Source of the DNA: Haloimpatiens lingqiaonensis
GTDB taxonomy: Bacteria; Bacillota; Clostridia; Clostridiales; Clostridiaceae
Length of the DNA stretch: 49,254 bases
NCBI RefSeq assembly: GCF_901447495.1
Contig: NZ_CABDWS010000016.1
Location: 1-49,254, forward strand
Direction: 5' to 3'
The notes under the pieces are model-generated. The model did no database searches, was not told the origin of the DNA, and saw only the letters and a list, made by a program, of their open reading frames with translations. Every line of letters starts with the position of its first letter. Position 1 is the stretch's first letter. The translations under genes and the position numbers were made by a program. This document shows, in pieces, positions 7,710 through 15,734 of this stretch.

Positions 7710-8819
7710 ATGAATGACGTTTCAAAATCAGTAAGCTTAGAAGCAATTGCAGCAAAAAAGAAGTTATCATCTAATTTCCTTAAAAAAGGAATTACTATTG
7801 CGCTTTTTTCAGGTCTTATGTATGGTTTTTATTCAGCGTTTTTGACATTAGGTATGACAAAAGGAGTTTGGGGTGACTGGTATGGTGCTAACACAGCAGG
7901 TTTATCAGCAGTAGTTATTACATATGTACTTGGTGCACTTGGCAGTGCTGTAAATGATACATGTAGTGCTATTTGGGCAATAATTTATGCAACTTTTAAA
8001 GGTAAACTTGGAGATTTTTTCAGATGTATTAAAACTAAGCCAGGTGCTGTAATGATATTGGCTGCTCTTATAGGAGGACCTATTTCAAGTACAGCTTATG
8101 TTGTAGCTTTACAAATGGCGGGCTCAATTGTTATTCCAATTACTGCGCTTTGCCCAGCTATTGGAGCTATTTTAGGAAGAATATTATTTAAACAAAAATT
8201 AAACAAACGTATGGTATTAGGTATTATTATTTGTGTTTTATCTAGTTTTATGATTGGAAGTACTAGTATTGGCGGAGATGCTCCTAAGGGAATGTTCCTT
8301 GGAATTTGTATTGCATTTATCGCTGCTCTTGGATGGGGATTTGAAGGCTGTGTAGCTGGATATGGTACATCTATGATAGACTCAGAAATCGGTATCACCA
8401 TTCGTCAAGCAACATCTGGACTTTCAAACTTAATAATATTAGTACCTGTATTTGGTATGTTGTTTGGTGGTGGAGTTAAATTCTCAACTGACTTAACTAT
8501 TAAAGCGTTTACAAGTGGTCCTGCAATGATTTGGTTTGCTTTAGGTGGACTTTGTGCCTTCGTTTCATACATGAGCTGGTATAACGGTAACAGTATGTGC
8601 GGTGCTGCACTTGGTATGGCTTGTAATGGTACATTTTCATTCTGGGGTCCATTCTGCTGCTGGATAATTCTTGGCGTATTAGGTGGAATGGAAGGATGGG
8701 CATTGCCTCCAATAGTTTGGATTGCTGCTGTATTAATGATGTTCGGTATCCTTGTAATAGCAATGAATCCAATGGATTTATTCAGAAAGAAGGAGGGAAC
8801 AGAGAATGAAGCCGCTTAA
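7710..8819 (+). CDS. EamA/DMT-like membrane transporter, module copy 1
   Basis: The 369-residue protein is strongly hydrophobic with about ten predicted helices, glycine-rich packing segments and a repeated-half organisation like the drug/metabolite (EamA/EmrE-like) superfamily. A soluble N-terminal segment (residues 1-30) precedes the first helix. Its place in the choline locus suggests import of choline or export of trimethylamine, but substrate and direction are inferred. The gene ends in a 14-nt overlap with the 88-residue gene at 8806. A paralogue with the same partner follows at 9195. It is driven by the MerR-type promoter at 7513, with an unusually long 5' leader of about 160 nt. Confidence 0.78.
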   Translation: MNDVSKSVSLEAIAAKKKLSSNFLKKGITIALFSGLMYGFYSAFLTLGMTKGVWGDWYGANTAGLSAVVITYVLGALGSAVNDTCSAIWAIIYATFKGKLGDFFRCIKTKPGAVMILAALIGGPISSTAYVVALQMAGSIVIPITALCPAIGAILGRILFKQKLNKRMVLGIIICVLSSFMIGSTSIGGDAPKGMFLGICIAFIAALGWGFEGCVAGYGTSMIDSEIGITIRQATSGLSNLIILVPVFGMLFGGGVKFSTDLTIKAFTSGPAMIWFALGGLCAFVSYMSWYNGNSMCGAALGMACNGTFSFWGPFCCWIILGVLGGMEGWALPPIVWIAAVLMMFGILVIAMNPMDLFRKKEGTENEAA

Positions 8820-9072
8820 CTATGCGATTTTAAAATATTTTACTAAAGTTGAAGAAGCTTGTGCTGACGATGTTATAGAGGCATTAAAAGGTGAATATGG
8901 TAACTTTAAAGCTTTAAAAAAGAATGCTGTAATAACTGCTTTAATGACAGCAGAAGCCAATGGTCTTCTTGAAGAAAAAAGATTTGAATTAGATGAAAAT
9001 AACGAGTTAAGAGTTTATTATCATGCACATGAAGATGGTGCTGCTACAATAAACAAATACATAAAAGACTAG
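8806..9072 (+). CDS. 88-residue conserved small protein, module copy 1
   Basis: This acidic soluble protein starts MKPLNYAILKYFTKVEEA and ends in an Ala/Thr-Ile-Asn-Lys-rich tail. Its pattern of helix (residues 3-28), helix (32-52) and short strands (RFELDENNELRVYYHAH) looks like a small winged-helix fold, which is inference. The start codon lies within the last codons of the transporter (14-nt overlap), and GGAGGGA lies about 8 nt before it, so translation is coupled. The copy at 10294 differs at only 8 of 88 positions. I do not recognise a named family. A cytosolic regulator or coupling partner of the transporter is the simplest reading. Confidence 0.75.
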   Translation: MKPLNYAILKYFTKVEEACADDVIEALKGEYGNFKALKKNAVITALMTAEANGLLEEKRFELDENNELRVYYHAHEDGAATINKYIKD

Positions 9073-9102
9073 AAAGAAATAGACTAGAAAATAAAAATAA
9101 AT

Positions 9103-9153
9103 GACTCATTACTATAATGTAATTTCATAGCAATGAGTCTTATTTATTTTTTA
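9103..9153 (+). terminator. Stem-loop between the two transporter modules
   Basis: GACTCATT (9103-9110) pairs with AATGAGTC (9132-9139), followed by a T-rich tract. It may terminate or reduce transcription from module 1 into module 2, which has no obvious promoter of its own. Confidence 0.55.
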
Positions 9154-9194
9154 TATATATAATAAATTATTATTTTGAAAGGAGTTTTTATTTT

Positions 9195-10307
9195 ATGAAG
9201 GAAGTTTCAAATGCAGTAAGTTTAGAAGCAGTTGCTGCAAAAAAGAGATTATCAAGGAATTTCTTTAAAAGGGGGATATCTCTAGCTTTGTTTTCAGGAC
9301 TTACATATGGAATGTACACTGCATTTCTAACTATGGGTATGACAAAAGGAGTTTGGAGTGACTGGTATGGAGATAATACAGCTGGCTTATCAGCATTTGT
9401 CGTGGCATATTTGCTTGCAGCACTTGGTAGTGCAATAAACGACACATGCAGTGCTATATGGGCAATTTTATATGCTATAGCTAAAGGTAAGTTTGGTGAT
9501 TTCCTAAGATGTATCAATACCACTCCAGGACGTATTATGATATTAGCAGCACTTATTGGAGGACCTGTAGCTGGGACTGCTTACGTTATAGCTATACAAA
9601 TGGCAGGCTCAATTGTTGTTCCAATATCTGCTCTTTGCCCTGCTATTGCAGCTATATTAGGTAAAATTTTATTTAAACAGGAATTAAATAAGCGTATGGC
9701 TTTTGGTATTGCTATATGTGTATTTGCAAGTTTCTTAATTGGTAGTACAGGATTTAGCGGTGGTGCTTCAGCAAAAACTATTGCTGGTATATTAATAGCT
9801 ATTATCGCAGCTCTTGCATGGGGATTTGAAGGTTGTGTTGCTGGATATGGTACAGCGATGATTGACCCTGAAATTGGTATTTGTATTCGTCAAGTAACAT
9901 CAGGTATTGCTAATTTATTCATATTAGTCCCAATATTCGGAATTATGGCAGGGAAGGTAAGTATTTCCTTCAATCTTGCTATGCAAGCATTTACCAGTGC
10001 TCCTGCAATGGTTTGGTTTGCTTTAAGTGGTTTGTTATCAGTTATAACATTTATGACATGGTATGCTGGAAATAGTATGTGTGGAGCAGGACTTGGTACT
10101 GCATGTAATGGTACTTATTCATTCTTTGGACCATTATTCTGTCTATTACTATTAGGAATATACGGTGGAATGGATGGATGGGCATTACCGTCTGTTGCTT
10201 GGTTTGGAGCTTTGATAATGATGTTTGGTATTCTTACAATATCTATGAATCCGTTAGATCTTTTTAAAAACAGAAAACAGGAGGGTGTAGCAGATGAAGC
10301 CGCTTAA
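9195..10307 (+). CDS. EamA/DMT-like membrane transporter, module copy 2
   Basis: This 370-residue paralogue of the protein at 7710 shares most residues, including the N-terminal VSLEAVAAKKRLS, SDWYGDNTAGLSA, NDTCSAIWAI and WGFEGCVAGYGTAMID segments. It has the same ten-helix layout. It differs most in the loops and the sixth to eighth helices, so the pair could differ in substrate or direction, for example choline in and trimethylamine out. AAAGGAG precedes the ATG. Its last codons again overlap the start of an 88-residue gene by 14 nt. Confidence 0.78.
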   Translation: MKEVSNAVSLEAVAAKKRLSRNFFKRGISLALFSGLTYGMYTAFLTMGMTKGVWSDWYGDNTAGLSAFVVAYLLAALGSAINDTCSAIWAILYAIAKGKFGDFLRCINTTPGRIMILAALIGGPVAGTAYVIAIQMAGSIVVPISALCPAIAAILGKILFKQELNKRMAFGIAICVFASFLIGSTGFSGGASAKTIAGILIAIIAALAWGFEGCVAGYGTAMIDPEIGICIRQVTSGIANLFILVPIFGIMAGKVSISFNLAMQAFTSAPAMVWFALSGLLSVITFMTWYAGNSMCGAGLGTACNGTYSFFGPLFCLLLLGIYGGMDGWALPSVAWFGALIMMFGILTISMNPLDLFKNRKQEGVADEAA

Positions 10308-10560
10308 TTATGCAATTTTAAAATATTTTACTAAAGTTGAAGAAGCTTGTGCTGACGATGTTATAAATGCTCTTAAAGGTGAATATGGAAATTTTAAAGC
10401 TTTAAAAAAGAAAGCTGTAATTACTGCTTTAATGACAGCGGAAGCAAATGGACTTATCGAAGAAACAAGATTTGAACTAGATAAAAATAAAGAGTTAAAG
10501 GTTTATTATCACGCACATGAAGAGGGTGCTGCTACAATAAACAAATACATTAAGGATTAA
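10294..10560 (+). CDS. 88-residue conserved small protein, module copy 2
   Basis: By direct comparison this is about 91 percent identical to the protein at 8806. The differences are conservative and mostly in the C-terminal third (for example L55I, R69K, D77E). The overlap with the upstream transporter gene is preserved exactly at 14 nt, with CAGGAGG ahead of the start. The small protein is much more conserved than its transporter partner, suggesting either strong constraint or recent gene conversion. The function is unknown. Confidence 0.75.
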   Translation: MKPLNYAILKYFTKVEEACADDVINALKGEYGNFKALKKKAVITALMTAEANGLIEETRFELDKNKELKVYYHAHEEGAATINKYIKD

Positions 10561-10567
10561 TCTTCAA

Positions 10568-10586
10568 CATTCCCCATAGGGTAATG
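10568..10586. promoter_or_regulatory. Solo dyad matching the MerR-type operator
   Basis: CATTCCCCATAGGGTAATG is a near-perfect 19-nt dyad sharing CCCCATAGGG with the operator at 7517-7535. It lies 8 nt after the small gene and has no -35/-10 pair around it. It may be an auxiliary binding site or a relic of a promoter. Confidence 0.5.
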
Positions 10587-10634
10587 CTGAATGGAATGAA
10601 TTTATTAAGAAATTAATAAAATTATTATCCCAAG

Positions 10635-10669
10635 GTAATATTAGGAGTGAACTTTGCTCCTAATATTAC
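10635..10669 (+). other. Perfect 13-bp stem-loop without T tract
   Basis: GTAATATTAGGAG (10635-10647) pairs perfectly with CTCCTAATATTAC (10657-10669) around a 9-nt loop. With no T run it is either a transcript-stabilising hairpin at the 3' end of the transporter mRNA or a protein site. Confidence 0.65.
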
Positions 10670-10714
10670 AATCTAATAATGAAATATTTCAAAAATTTTA
10701 TTTTCAGAAATATA

Positions 10715-10746
10715 TTGACTTTCCCCCAAAGGGTAAGGGATATAAT
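10715..10746 (+). promoter_or_regulatory. MerR-type promoter of the main BMC operon
   Basis: TTGACT (10715-10720) and TATAAT (10741-10746) are separated by 20 bp. The spacer holds the CTTTCCCCCAAAGGGTAAG dyad (10719-10737), closely like the promoter at 7513. It should drive the genes from 10851 through about 23806. Confidence 0.75.
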
Positions 10747-10850
10747 CAATATATAAAAATTAAAAAACATATGAAAATAATTATAGTAATGAAAGTTATT
10801 TAATTAACAAAAAAGTATATTCAGGAAGAAATGGGAAGGAGGAATTATCA

Positions 10851-11153
10851 ATGAGATATTATGGAGAAGAGGCTTTAGGACTTGTAGAAACAATAGGGTT
10901 AGTTCCAGCTCTTGAAGCTGCTGATAAAATGCTTAAAGCAGCTAATGTTGAATTAATATCATATGAAAACGTTGGTTCAACTCTTGTAACTATTATGGTA
11001 AAAGGTGATGTTGGTGCAGTAAAATCTGCCGTAGAAGCGGGTGCTCAAGCAGCAGCAGCTATTGGTAAATTAACAGCACACAATGTTATGCCACGTCCTA
11101 TTAAAGAAGTTGGAGATATTGTTTCAGTACACGATATCGATAACGAAGCATAA
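10851..11153 (+). CDS. BMC-H shell protein 1
   Basis: This 100-residue single-domain bacterial microcompartment protein forms hexameric tiles of the shell facet. It begins with a short MRYYGEEAL lead, then LGLVETIGLVPALEAADKML, the pore region around VGSTLVT, and KGDVGAVKSAVEAGAQAAAA, which are typical PduA/EutM-type motifs. The C-terminal MPRPIKEVGDIV tail is short. It is the first gene of the main operon, and AAGGAGG lies before its start. Confidence 0.93.
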   Translation: MRYYGEEALGLVETIGLVPALEAADKMLKAANVELISYENVGSTLVTIMVKGDVGAVKSAVEAGAQAAAAIGKLTAHNVMPRPIKEVGDIVSVHDIDNEA

Positions 11154-11177
11154 TACATAGAAAGGAAATGATTACAC

Positions 11178-11486
11178 ATGACAAGATATAAAGCGTTAGG
11201 ATTAATCGAAACTTTTGGTCTGGTTTTTGCTTTAGAAGCAGCAGATGCTATGTGCAAAGCAGCAGATGTTGAACTTATAGGATATGAAAACGTTGCTTCA
11301 GGTTATATATCTGTTTTAGTTCGTGGCGATGTAGGTGCTTGTAAAGCAGCGGTAGAAGCTGGAGCTGCAGCAGTTAATGCAATGGAAGGTGGAAATCTTT
11401 ATAGTTCAATAGTTATCCCAAGTCCACATGAAGATCTTGAAAAAATAATAAAACGTTATGCTATTCCAAATCCTATAACTGAATAG
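11178..11486 (+). CDS. BMC-H shell protein 2
   Basis: This 102-residue hexameric shell protein of the PduA/EutM family starts MTRYKALGLIETFGLVFAL. It has RGDVGACKAAVEAGAAAV and a C-terminal IPSPHEDLEKIIKRY tail. Its sequence is clearly different from the protein at 10851, notably in the pore-facing loop (VASGYIS rather than VGSTLVT), so it may form a pore with different selectivity. It follows shell gene 1 by 24 nt with AAAGGAAA ahead of the ATG. Confidence 0.93.
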   Translation: MTRYKALGLIETFGLVFALEAADAMCKAADVELIGYENVASGYISVLVRGDVGACKAAVEAGAAAVNAMEGGNLYSSIVIPSPHEDLEKIIKRYAIPNPITE

Positions 11487-11521
11487 TAAAGTGAACTTTT
11501 TTAAGAAAAGGAGAGAGGAAA

Positions 11522-13012
11522 ATGAATATTATTGATAATGATTTACTCTCCATGCAGGAAGCTAGAATTCTTGTTGAAAATGCTCGTGAGGCGCAAAAGA
11601 AATTAGCAACCTTTCCACAAGAAAAGCTTGATGAAATAGTTGAACGTATGACGGAAGAAATTGAAAAACACTTAAAGGAACTTGCTAAAATGTCTAATGA
11701 GGAAACTGAATATGGAAAGTGGGAAGATAAATATATCAAAAACCGCTTTGTATGTGAGTATCTAAAAAATAGACTTAAGGACATGAATTGTGTAGGTATC
11801 ATTAATGAAGATAAAATGAACAAGACAATGGATGTTGGAGTGCCAATGGGTGTTATTGTAGCTTTTTGTCCGTCTACGAGTCCTGTTTCTACAACTATAT
11901 ATAAGGCGCTAATTGCAATTAAATCAGGAAATGCAATTATATTTTCACCTCATCCAAGAGCTAAAAATACAATTTCTAAAACAGTTGATATTTTGATTCG
12001 AGCTGCAGAAGGTGTAGGACTTCCAGAGGGCGCTATTGCATATTTACATACGGTAACCCAAAGTGGTTCCAGGGAGCTTATGAACCATAGAGATACTTCT
12101 CTTATAATGAACACAGGAGTTTCAGAAATGCTTCAAGGGGCTTATAAATCTGGTAAGCCAGTGATTTATGGTGGAAATGGAAATGGTCCAGCATTTATAG
12201 AGCGCACAGCTGATATAGAGAAGGCTGTTAAGGATATTATTAGCAGCAAGAACTTTGATTATGGAGTTGTTTCTGCCGCTGAGCAATCAATTGTTGTGGA
12301 TAGTTGTATTGTAGCAGAAGTGACACAAGAACTTCAGAAAAACGGCGGATACTTTATGACAGATGAGGAAGCTGAAAAGTTAGGAAATATCTTTTTTTAC
12401 AAAGATGGAAGTGCTGATTTAGAGATGATTGGTAAATCACCACAATTTTTAGCTAAGAAAGCTGGTTTTAGTATTCCAGAAGATGTGAAGGTTCTTATTT
12501 CTAAACAAAAGTTTGTTTCTCAAAAGAACCCTTATTCAAAAGAAAAGCTTTCTCCAGTATTAGCCTTTTATATTGAAGATGACTGGATGCATGCTTGTGA
12601 AAAGTGTATAGAATTGTTACTTAGTGAAAGACAGGGACATACACTTATTATACATTCAAAAGATGAAGAGGTTATTCGTCAATTTGCATTAAAGAAGCCA
12701 GTTGGAAGAGTGTTAGTTAACACTCCAGGAACTTTTGGAAGTATGGGAGCAACTACAAACTTGTTTCCTTCAATGACTTTAGGCAGTGGTTCTGCAGGTC
12801 AAGGTATGACTTCTGATAATGTTTCACCTATGAACTTAATATATATACGTAAGGTAGGATATGGAGTTCGCAGTGTGGAGGAGTTTGTTAATGTAGCAAA
12901 TCATAAAGAAGATTTCAATGGGGTTTCAAAGGATAAATTAAATGCAAATGAAATAGATAACTTTAAACTACTAGAGAGTATTTTGAAAAAAGTTATGGAT
13001 GACTTAAGATAA
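11522..13012 (+). CDS. Aldehyde dehydrogenase homologue lacking catalytic residues (probable pseudoenzyme)
   Basis: The 496-residue product has the full-length fold of acylating acetaldehyde dehydrogenases of the EutE/AdhE-N type. At residue 251, where the paralogue at 21171 has the nucleophile in GTICASEQ, this protein reads GVVSAAEQ, with Ser from codon TCT at 12272. At residue 120 the oxyanion-hole Asn in PSTNPT is also Ser (PSTSPV, codon at 11879). The nucleotide-binding TGGPG stretch is changed to TGVSE. No frameshift is present and the reading frame is full length, so it is maintained. The C-terminus (FKLLESILKKVMDDL) looks like an amphipathic encapsulation helix. It lies directly before cutC. 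A structural, scaffolding or regulatory role is inferred; weak or different catalysis is not excluded. Confidence 0.88.
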   Translation: MNIIDNDLLSMQEARILVENAREAQKKLATFPQEKLDEIVERMTEEIEKHLKELAKMSNEETEYGKWEDKYIKNRFVCEYLKNRLKDMNCVGIINEDKMNKTMDVGVPMGVIVAFCPSTSPVSTTIYKALIAIKSGNAIIFSPHPRAKNTISKTVDILIRAAEGVGLPEGAIAYLHTVTQSGSRELMNHRDTSLIMNTGVSEMLQGAYKSGKPVIYGGNGNGPAFIERTADIEKAVKDIISSKNFDYGVVSAAEQSIVVDSCIVAEVTQELQKNGGYFMTDEEAEKLGNIFFYKDGSADLEMIGKSPQFLAKKAGFSIPEDVKVLISKQKFVSQKNPYSKEKLSPVLAFYIEDDWMHACEKCIELLLSERQGHTLIIHSKDEEVIRQFALKKPVGRVLVNTPGTFGSMGATTNLFPSMTLGSGSAGQGMTSDNVSPMNLIYIRKVGYGVRSVEEFVNVANHKEDFNGVSKDKLNANEIDNFKLLESILKKVMDDLR

Positions 13013-13060
13013 AAATCATATCTTAGATATGAAATATATTAAAGAATGCGAGGGAATAAA

Positions 13061-15604
13061 TTGGATATTCGTGAATTTTCAAATAAATTTATGGAAGCTA
13101 CTCAAAACATGTCTGAAGAAGAACGTGCTAGTTTAATGAAGATGTTCGAGAGTGTTTCTAAAGAAATAACAAAAGAAGAACCAGCAGTTTCTCATGTTGC
13201 ATGTGATAATAATAATGGACAAATTCCAGATGGAATGACAGAGCGTTTAGTTAAATTAAAAGAAAACTACTTAAAACATGTTCCATCAATAACAACTCAC
13301 CGTGCAAGAGCTATTACTAAAATAGCTAAAGAAAATCCAGGTATGCCTAAGTCAGTTTTACGTGGTAAATGTTTCAAACACTGCTGTGAAACTGCACCAC
13401 TAGTAATTCAAGACCATGAGCTTATAGTTGGAGCACCAAACGGAAAACCTCGTGCAGGAGCATTTTCTCCTGATATAGCTTGGAGATGGATGGAAGCGGA
13501 ATTAGATACAATATCAACTCGTCCACAAGACCCATTCTATATATCAGATGAAGATAAGAAAATAATGCGTGAAGAGTTATTCCCATTCTGGAAAGGTCAG
13601 TCAGTTGATGAATACTGCGAAAGCCAGTACCGTGAAGCTGGTGTATGGGAACTTTCAGGAGAATCTTTCGTTTCAGATTGTTCATACCACGCAACAAATG
13701 GTGGAGGAGACTCTAACCCAGGATATGACGTTATACTAATGAAAAAAGGTATGCTTGACATAGTGAGAGAAGCAGAAGAAAAATTAGCTCAGCTTGACTA
13801 CGAAAGACCAGAAGATATTGAAAAAATATACTTCTACAAATCATTAATTGATACTGCTGAAGGTGTTATGATATATGCTAAACGTATGTCAGACTATGCT
13901 GCAGAACTTGCTGCAAAAGAAACTAACCCTCAGCGTAAAGCAGAACTTTTAAAGATTTCTGAAATAAATGCTAGAGTACCAGCACATAAGCCAAGCAACT
14001 TCTGGGAAGCAATTCAAGCAGTTTGGACTATAGAATCATTACTTGTAGTTGAAGAAAACCAAACAGGTATGTCTATAGGACGTGTTGACCAATACATGTA
14101 TCCATTCTACAAAGCTGATATTGAATCAGGACGTATGACTGATTTTGAAGCATTTGAATTAGCAGGTTGTATGCTTATAAAAATGTCTGAAATGATGTGG
14201 TTAACAAGTGAAGGAGCTTCTAAATTCTTCGCAGGTTATCAGCCATTTGTTAACATGTGTTTAGGTGGTGTAACTAGAGAAGGTCGTGACGCTACAAACG
14301 AATTAACATACTTATTAATGGATGCAGTTCGTCATGTTAAAATATATCAACCATCTTTAGCTTGTCGTATCCATAAAGGATCACCACAAAAATATCTTAA
14401 GAAGATAGTTGACGTTATTCGTGCAGGTATGGGATTCCCAGCATGTCACTTTGACGATGTTCATATAAAAATGATGTTAGCTAAAGGATGTTCTATAGAA
14501 GACGCAAGAGATTATTGCTTAATGGGTTGCGTTGAGCCTCAAAAGTCAGGAAGATTATATCAATGGACTTCTACAGGATATACTCAATGGCCAATATGTA
14601 TAGAACTTGTTCTTAACCATGGTGTACCACTATGGTATGGTAAGCAAGTATGCCCAGATATGGGAGACTTGAGCCAATTTAAAACTTATGAGCAGTTCGA
14701 AGCAGCTGTTAAAGAGCAAATTAAATACATCACTAAATGGACAAGTGTTGCTACAGTAATTTCTCAACGTGTACACAAAGAGCTTGCACCAAAGCCACTT
14801 ATGTCTATGATGTATGAAGGATGTATGGAAAATGGTAGAGGAGTAGAAGCAGGCGGAGCTATGTATAACTTCGGACCAGGAGTTGTATGGAGTGGTCTTG
14901 CAACTTACACTGACTCTATGGCAGCAATAAAGAAATTAGTATTTGAAGATAAGAAATACACTTTAGAACAATTAAATGAAGCTTTAAAGGCTGATTTTGT
15001 TGGATACGATCAATTAAGAAAAGATTGTTTAGAAGCACCTAAATATGGTAACGATGATGATTATGCAGACTTAATTGCTGCTGATTTAATCCAATTTACT
15101 GAACAAGAGCACCGTAAGTATAAGACATTATATTCAGTGCTTAGCCATGGTACTTTATCAATCTCTAACAACACTCCATTTGGACAACTTACTGGAGCTA
15201 CAGCAAATGGACGTAGAGCTTGGATGCCATTATCAGACGGTATAAGTCCAACACAAGGAGCAGACTTTAAAGGACCTACTGCTATAATTAAATCTGTTTC
15301 TAAAATGTGTTGTGAAAACATGAATATAGGTATGGTTCATAACTTCAAGTTAATATCAGGTCTTCTTGATACAAAAGAAGGTGAAAACGGAATAATTACA
15401 TTATTACGTAGTGCATGTGCCCTTCAACTTGGAGAAATGCAATTCAACTATTTAGATAATAAGACTCTAATAGAGGCTCAAAAACATCCAGAGCAATATC
15501 GTGACTTAATTGTTCGTGTTGCTGGATATAGTGCATTCTTCGTTGAATTATGTAAAGACGTTCAGGATGAAATCATCAGTAGAACTGTACTTAACCACTT
15601 TTAA
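13061..15604 (+). CDS. cutC: Choline trimethylamine-lyase CutC
   Basis: CutC is the glycyl-radical enzyme that cleaves choline to trimethylamine and acetaldehyde inside the microcompartment. The ATG at 13046 has no ribosome site. A TTG at 13061 has GAGGG upstream and gives an 847-residue protein starting [10 protein letters not shown], which fits the short (GRM1/type I) CutC length. In this numbering the thiyl Cys490 and base Glu492 lie in [10 protein letters not shown], and the radical Gly822 in [25 protein letters not shown] holds the Asp expected to contact the choline cation or hydroxyl. Together these residues separate CutC from other glycyl-radical eliminases. It follows the ALDH homologue and precedes cutD, separated from it by a strong hairpin. 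Confidence 0.96.
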   Translation: MDIREFSNKFMEATQNMSEEERASLMKMFESVSKEITKEEPAVSHVACDNNNGQIPDGMTERLVKLKENYLKHVPSITTHRARAITKIAKENPGMPKSVLRGKCFKHCCETAPLVIQDHELIVGAPNGKPRAGAFSPDIAWRWMEAELDTISTRPQDPFYISDEDKKIMREELFPFWKGQSVDEYCESQYREAGVWELSGESFVSDCSYHATNGGGDSNPGYDVILMKKGMLDIVREAEEKLAQLDYERPEDIEKIYFYKSLIDTAEGVMIYAKRMSDYAAELAAKETNPQRKAELLKISEINARVPAHKPSNFWEAIQAVWTIESLLVVEENQTGMSIGRVDQYMYPFYKADIESGRMTDFEAFELAGCMLIKMSEMMWLTSEGASKFFAGYQPFVNMCLGGVTREGRDATNELTYLLMDAVRHVKIYQPSLACRIHKGSPQKYLKKIVDVIRAGMGFPACHFDDVHIKMMLAKGCSIEDARDYCLMGCVEPQKSGRLYQWTSTGYTQWPICIELVLNHGVPLWYGKQVCPDMGDLSQFKTYEQFEAAVKEQIKYITKWTSVATVISQRVHKELAPKPLMSMMYEGCMENGRGVEAGGAMYNFGPGVVWSGLATYTDSMAAIKKLVFEDKKYTLEQLNEALKADFVGYDQLRKDCLEAPKYGNDDDYADLIAADLIQFTEQEHRKYKTLYSVLSHGTLSISNNTPFGQLTGATANGRRAWMPLSDGISPTQGADFKGPTAIIKSVSKMCCENMNIGMVHNFKLISGLLDTKEGENGIITLLRSACALQLGEMQFNYLDNKTLIEAQKHPEQYRDLIVRVAGYSAFFVELCKDVQDEIISRTVLNHF

Positions 15605-15643
15605 TTAGAAGAATTTTTGAGATTATTTAAACTAAAATTTATA

Positions 15644-15682
15644 AATCTGTAATCTACAGAATTGTTCTGTAGATTGCAGATT
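15644..15682 (+). other. 17-bp hairpin between cutC and cutD
   Basis: AATCTGTAATCTACAGA (15644-15660) pairs with 15666-15682 around a 5-nt loop, with only one G-T pair. No T tract follows. It is well placed to protect the cutC 3' end or mark an mRNA cut, which would make CutC more abundant than its activase. Confidence 0.8.
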
Positions 15683-15734
15683 GCAATTAAGATATATATT
15701 AAAAATCAAGGTAATGAAACTGGAGAATGAAAAT

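Noticed and set aside
12260-12280. Loss of the ALDH nucleophile as a sequencing error
   Set aside because: Changing TCT to a Cys codon would need one substitution, but Asn120 is independently changed, and neighbouring residues in both motifs and the cofactor loop are also altered. A single error cannot explain this.
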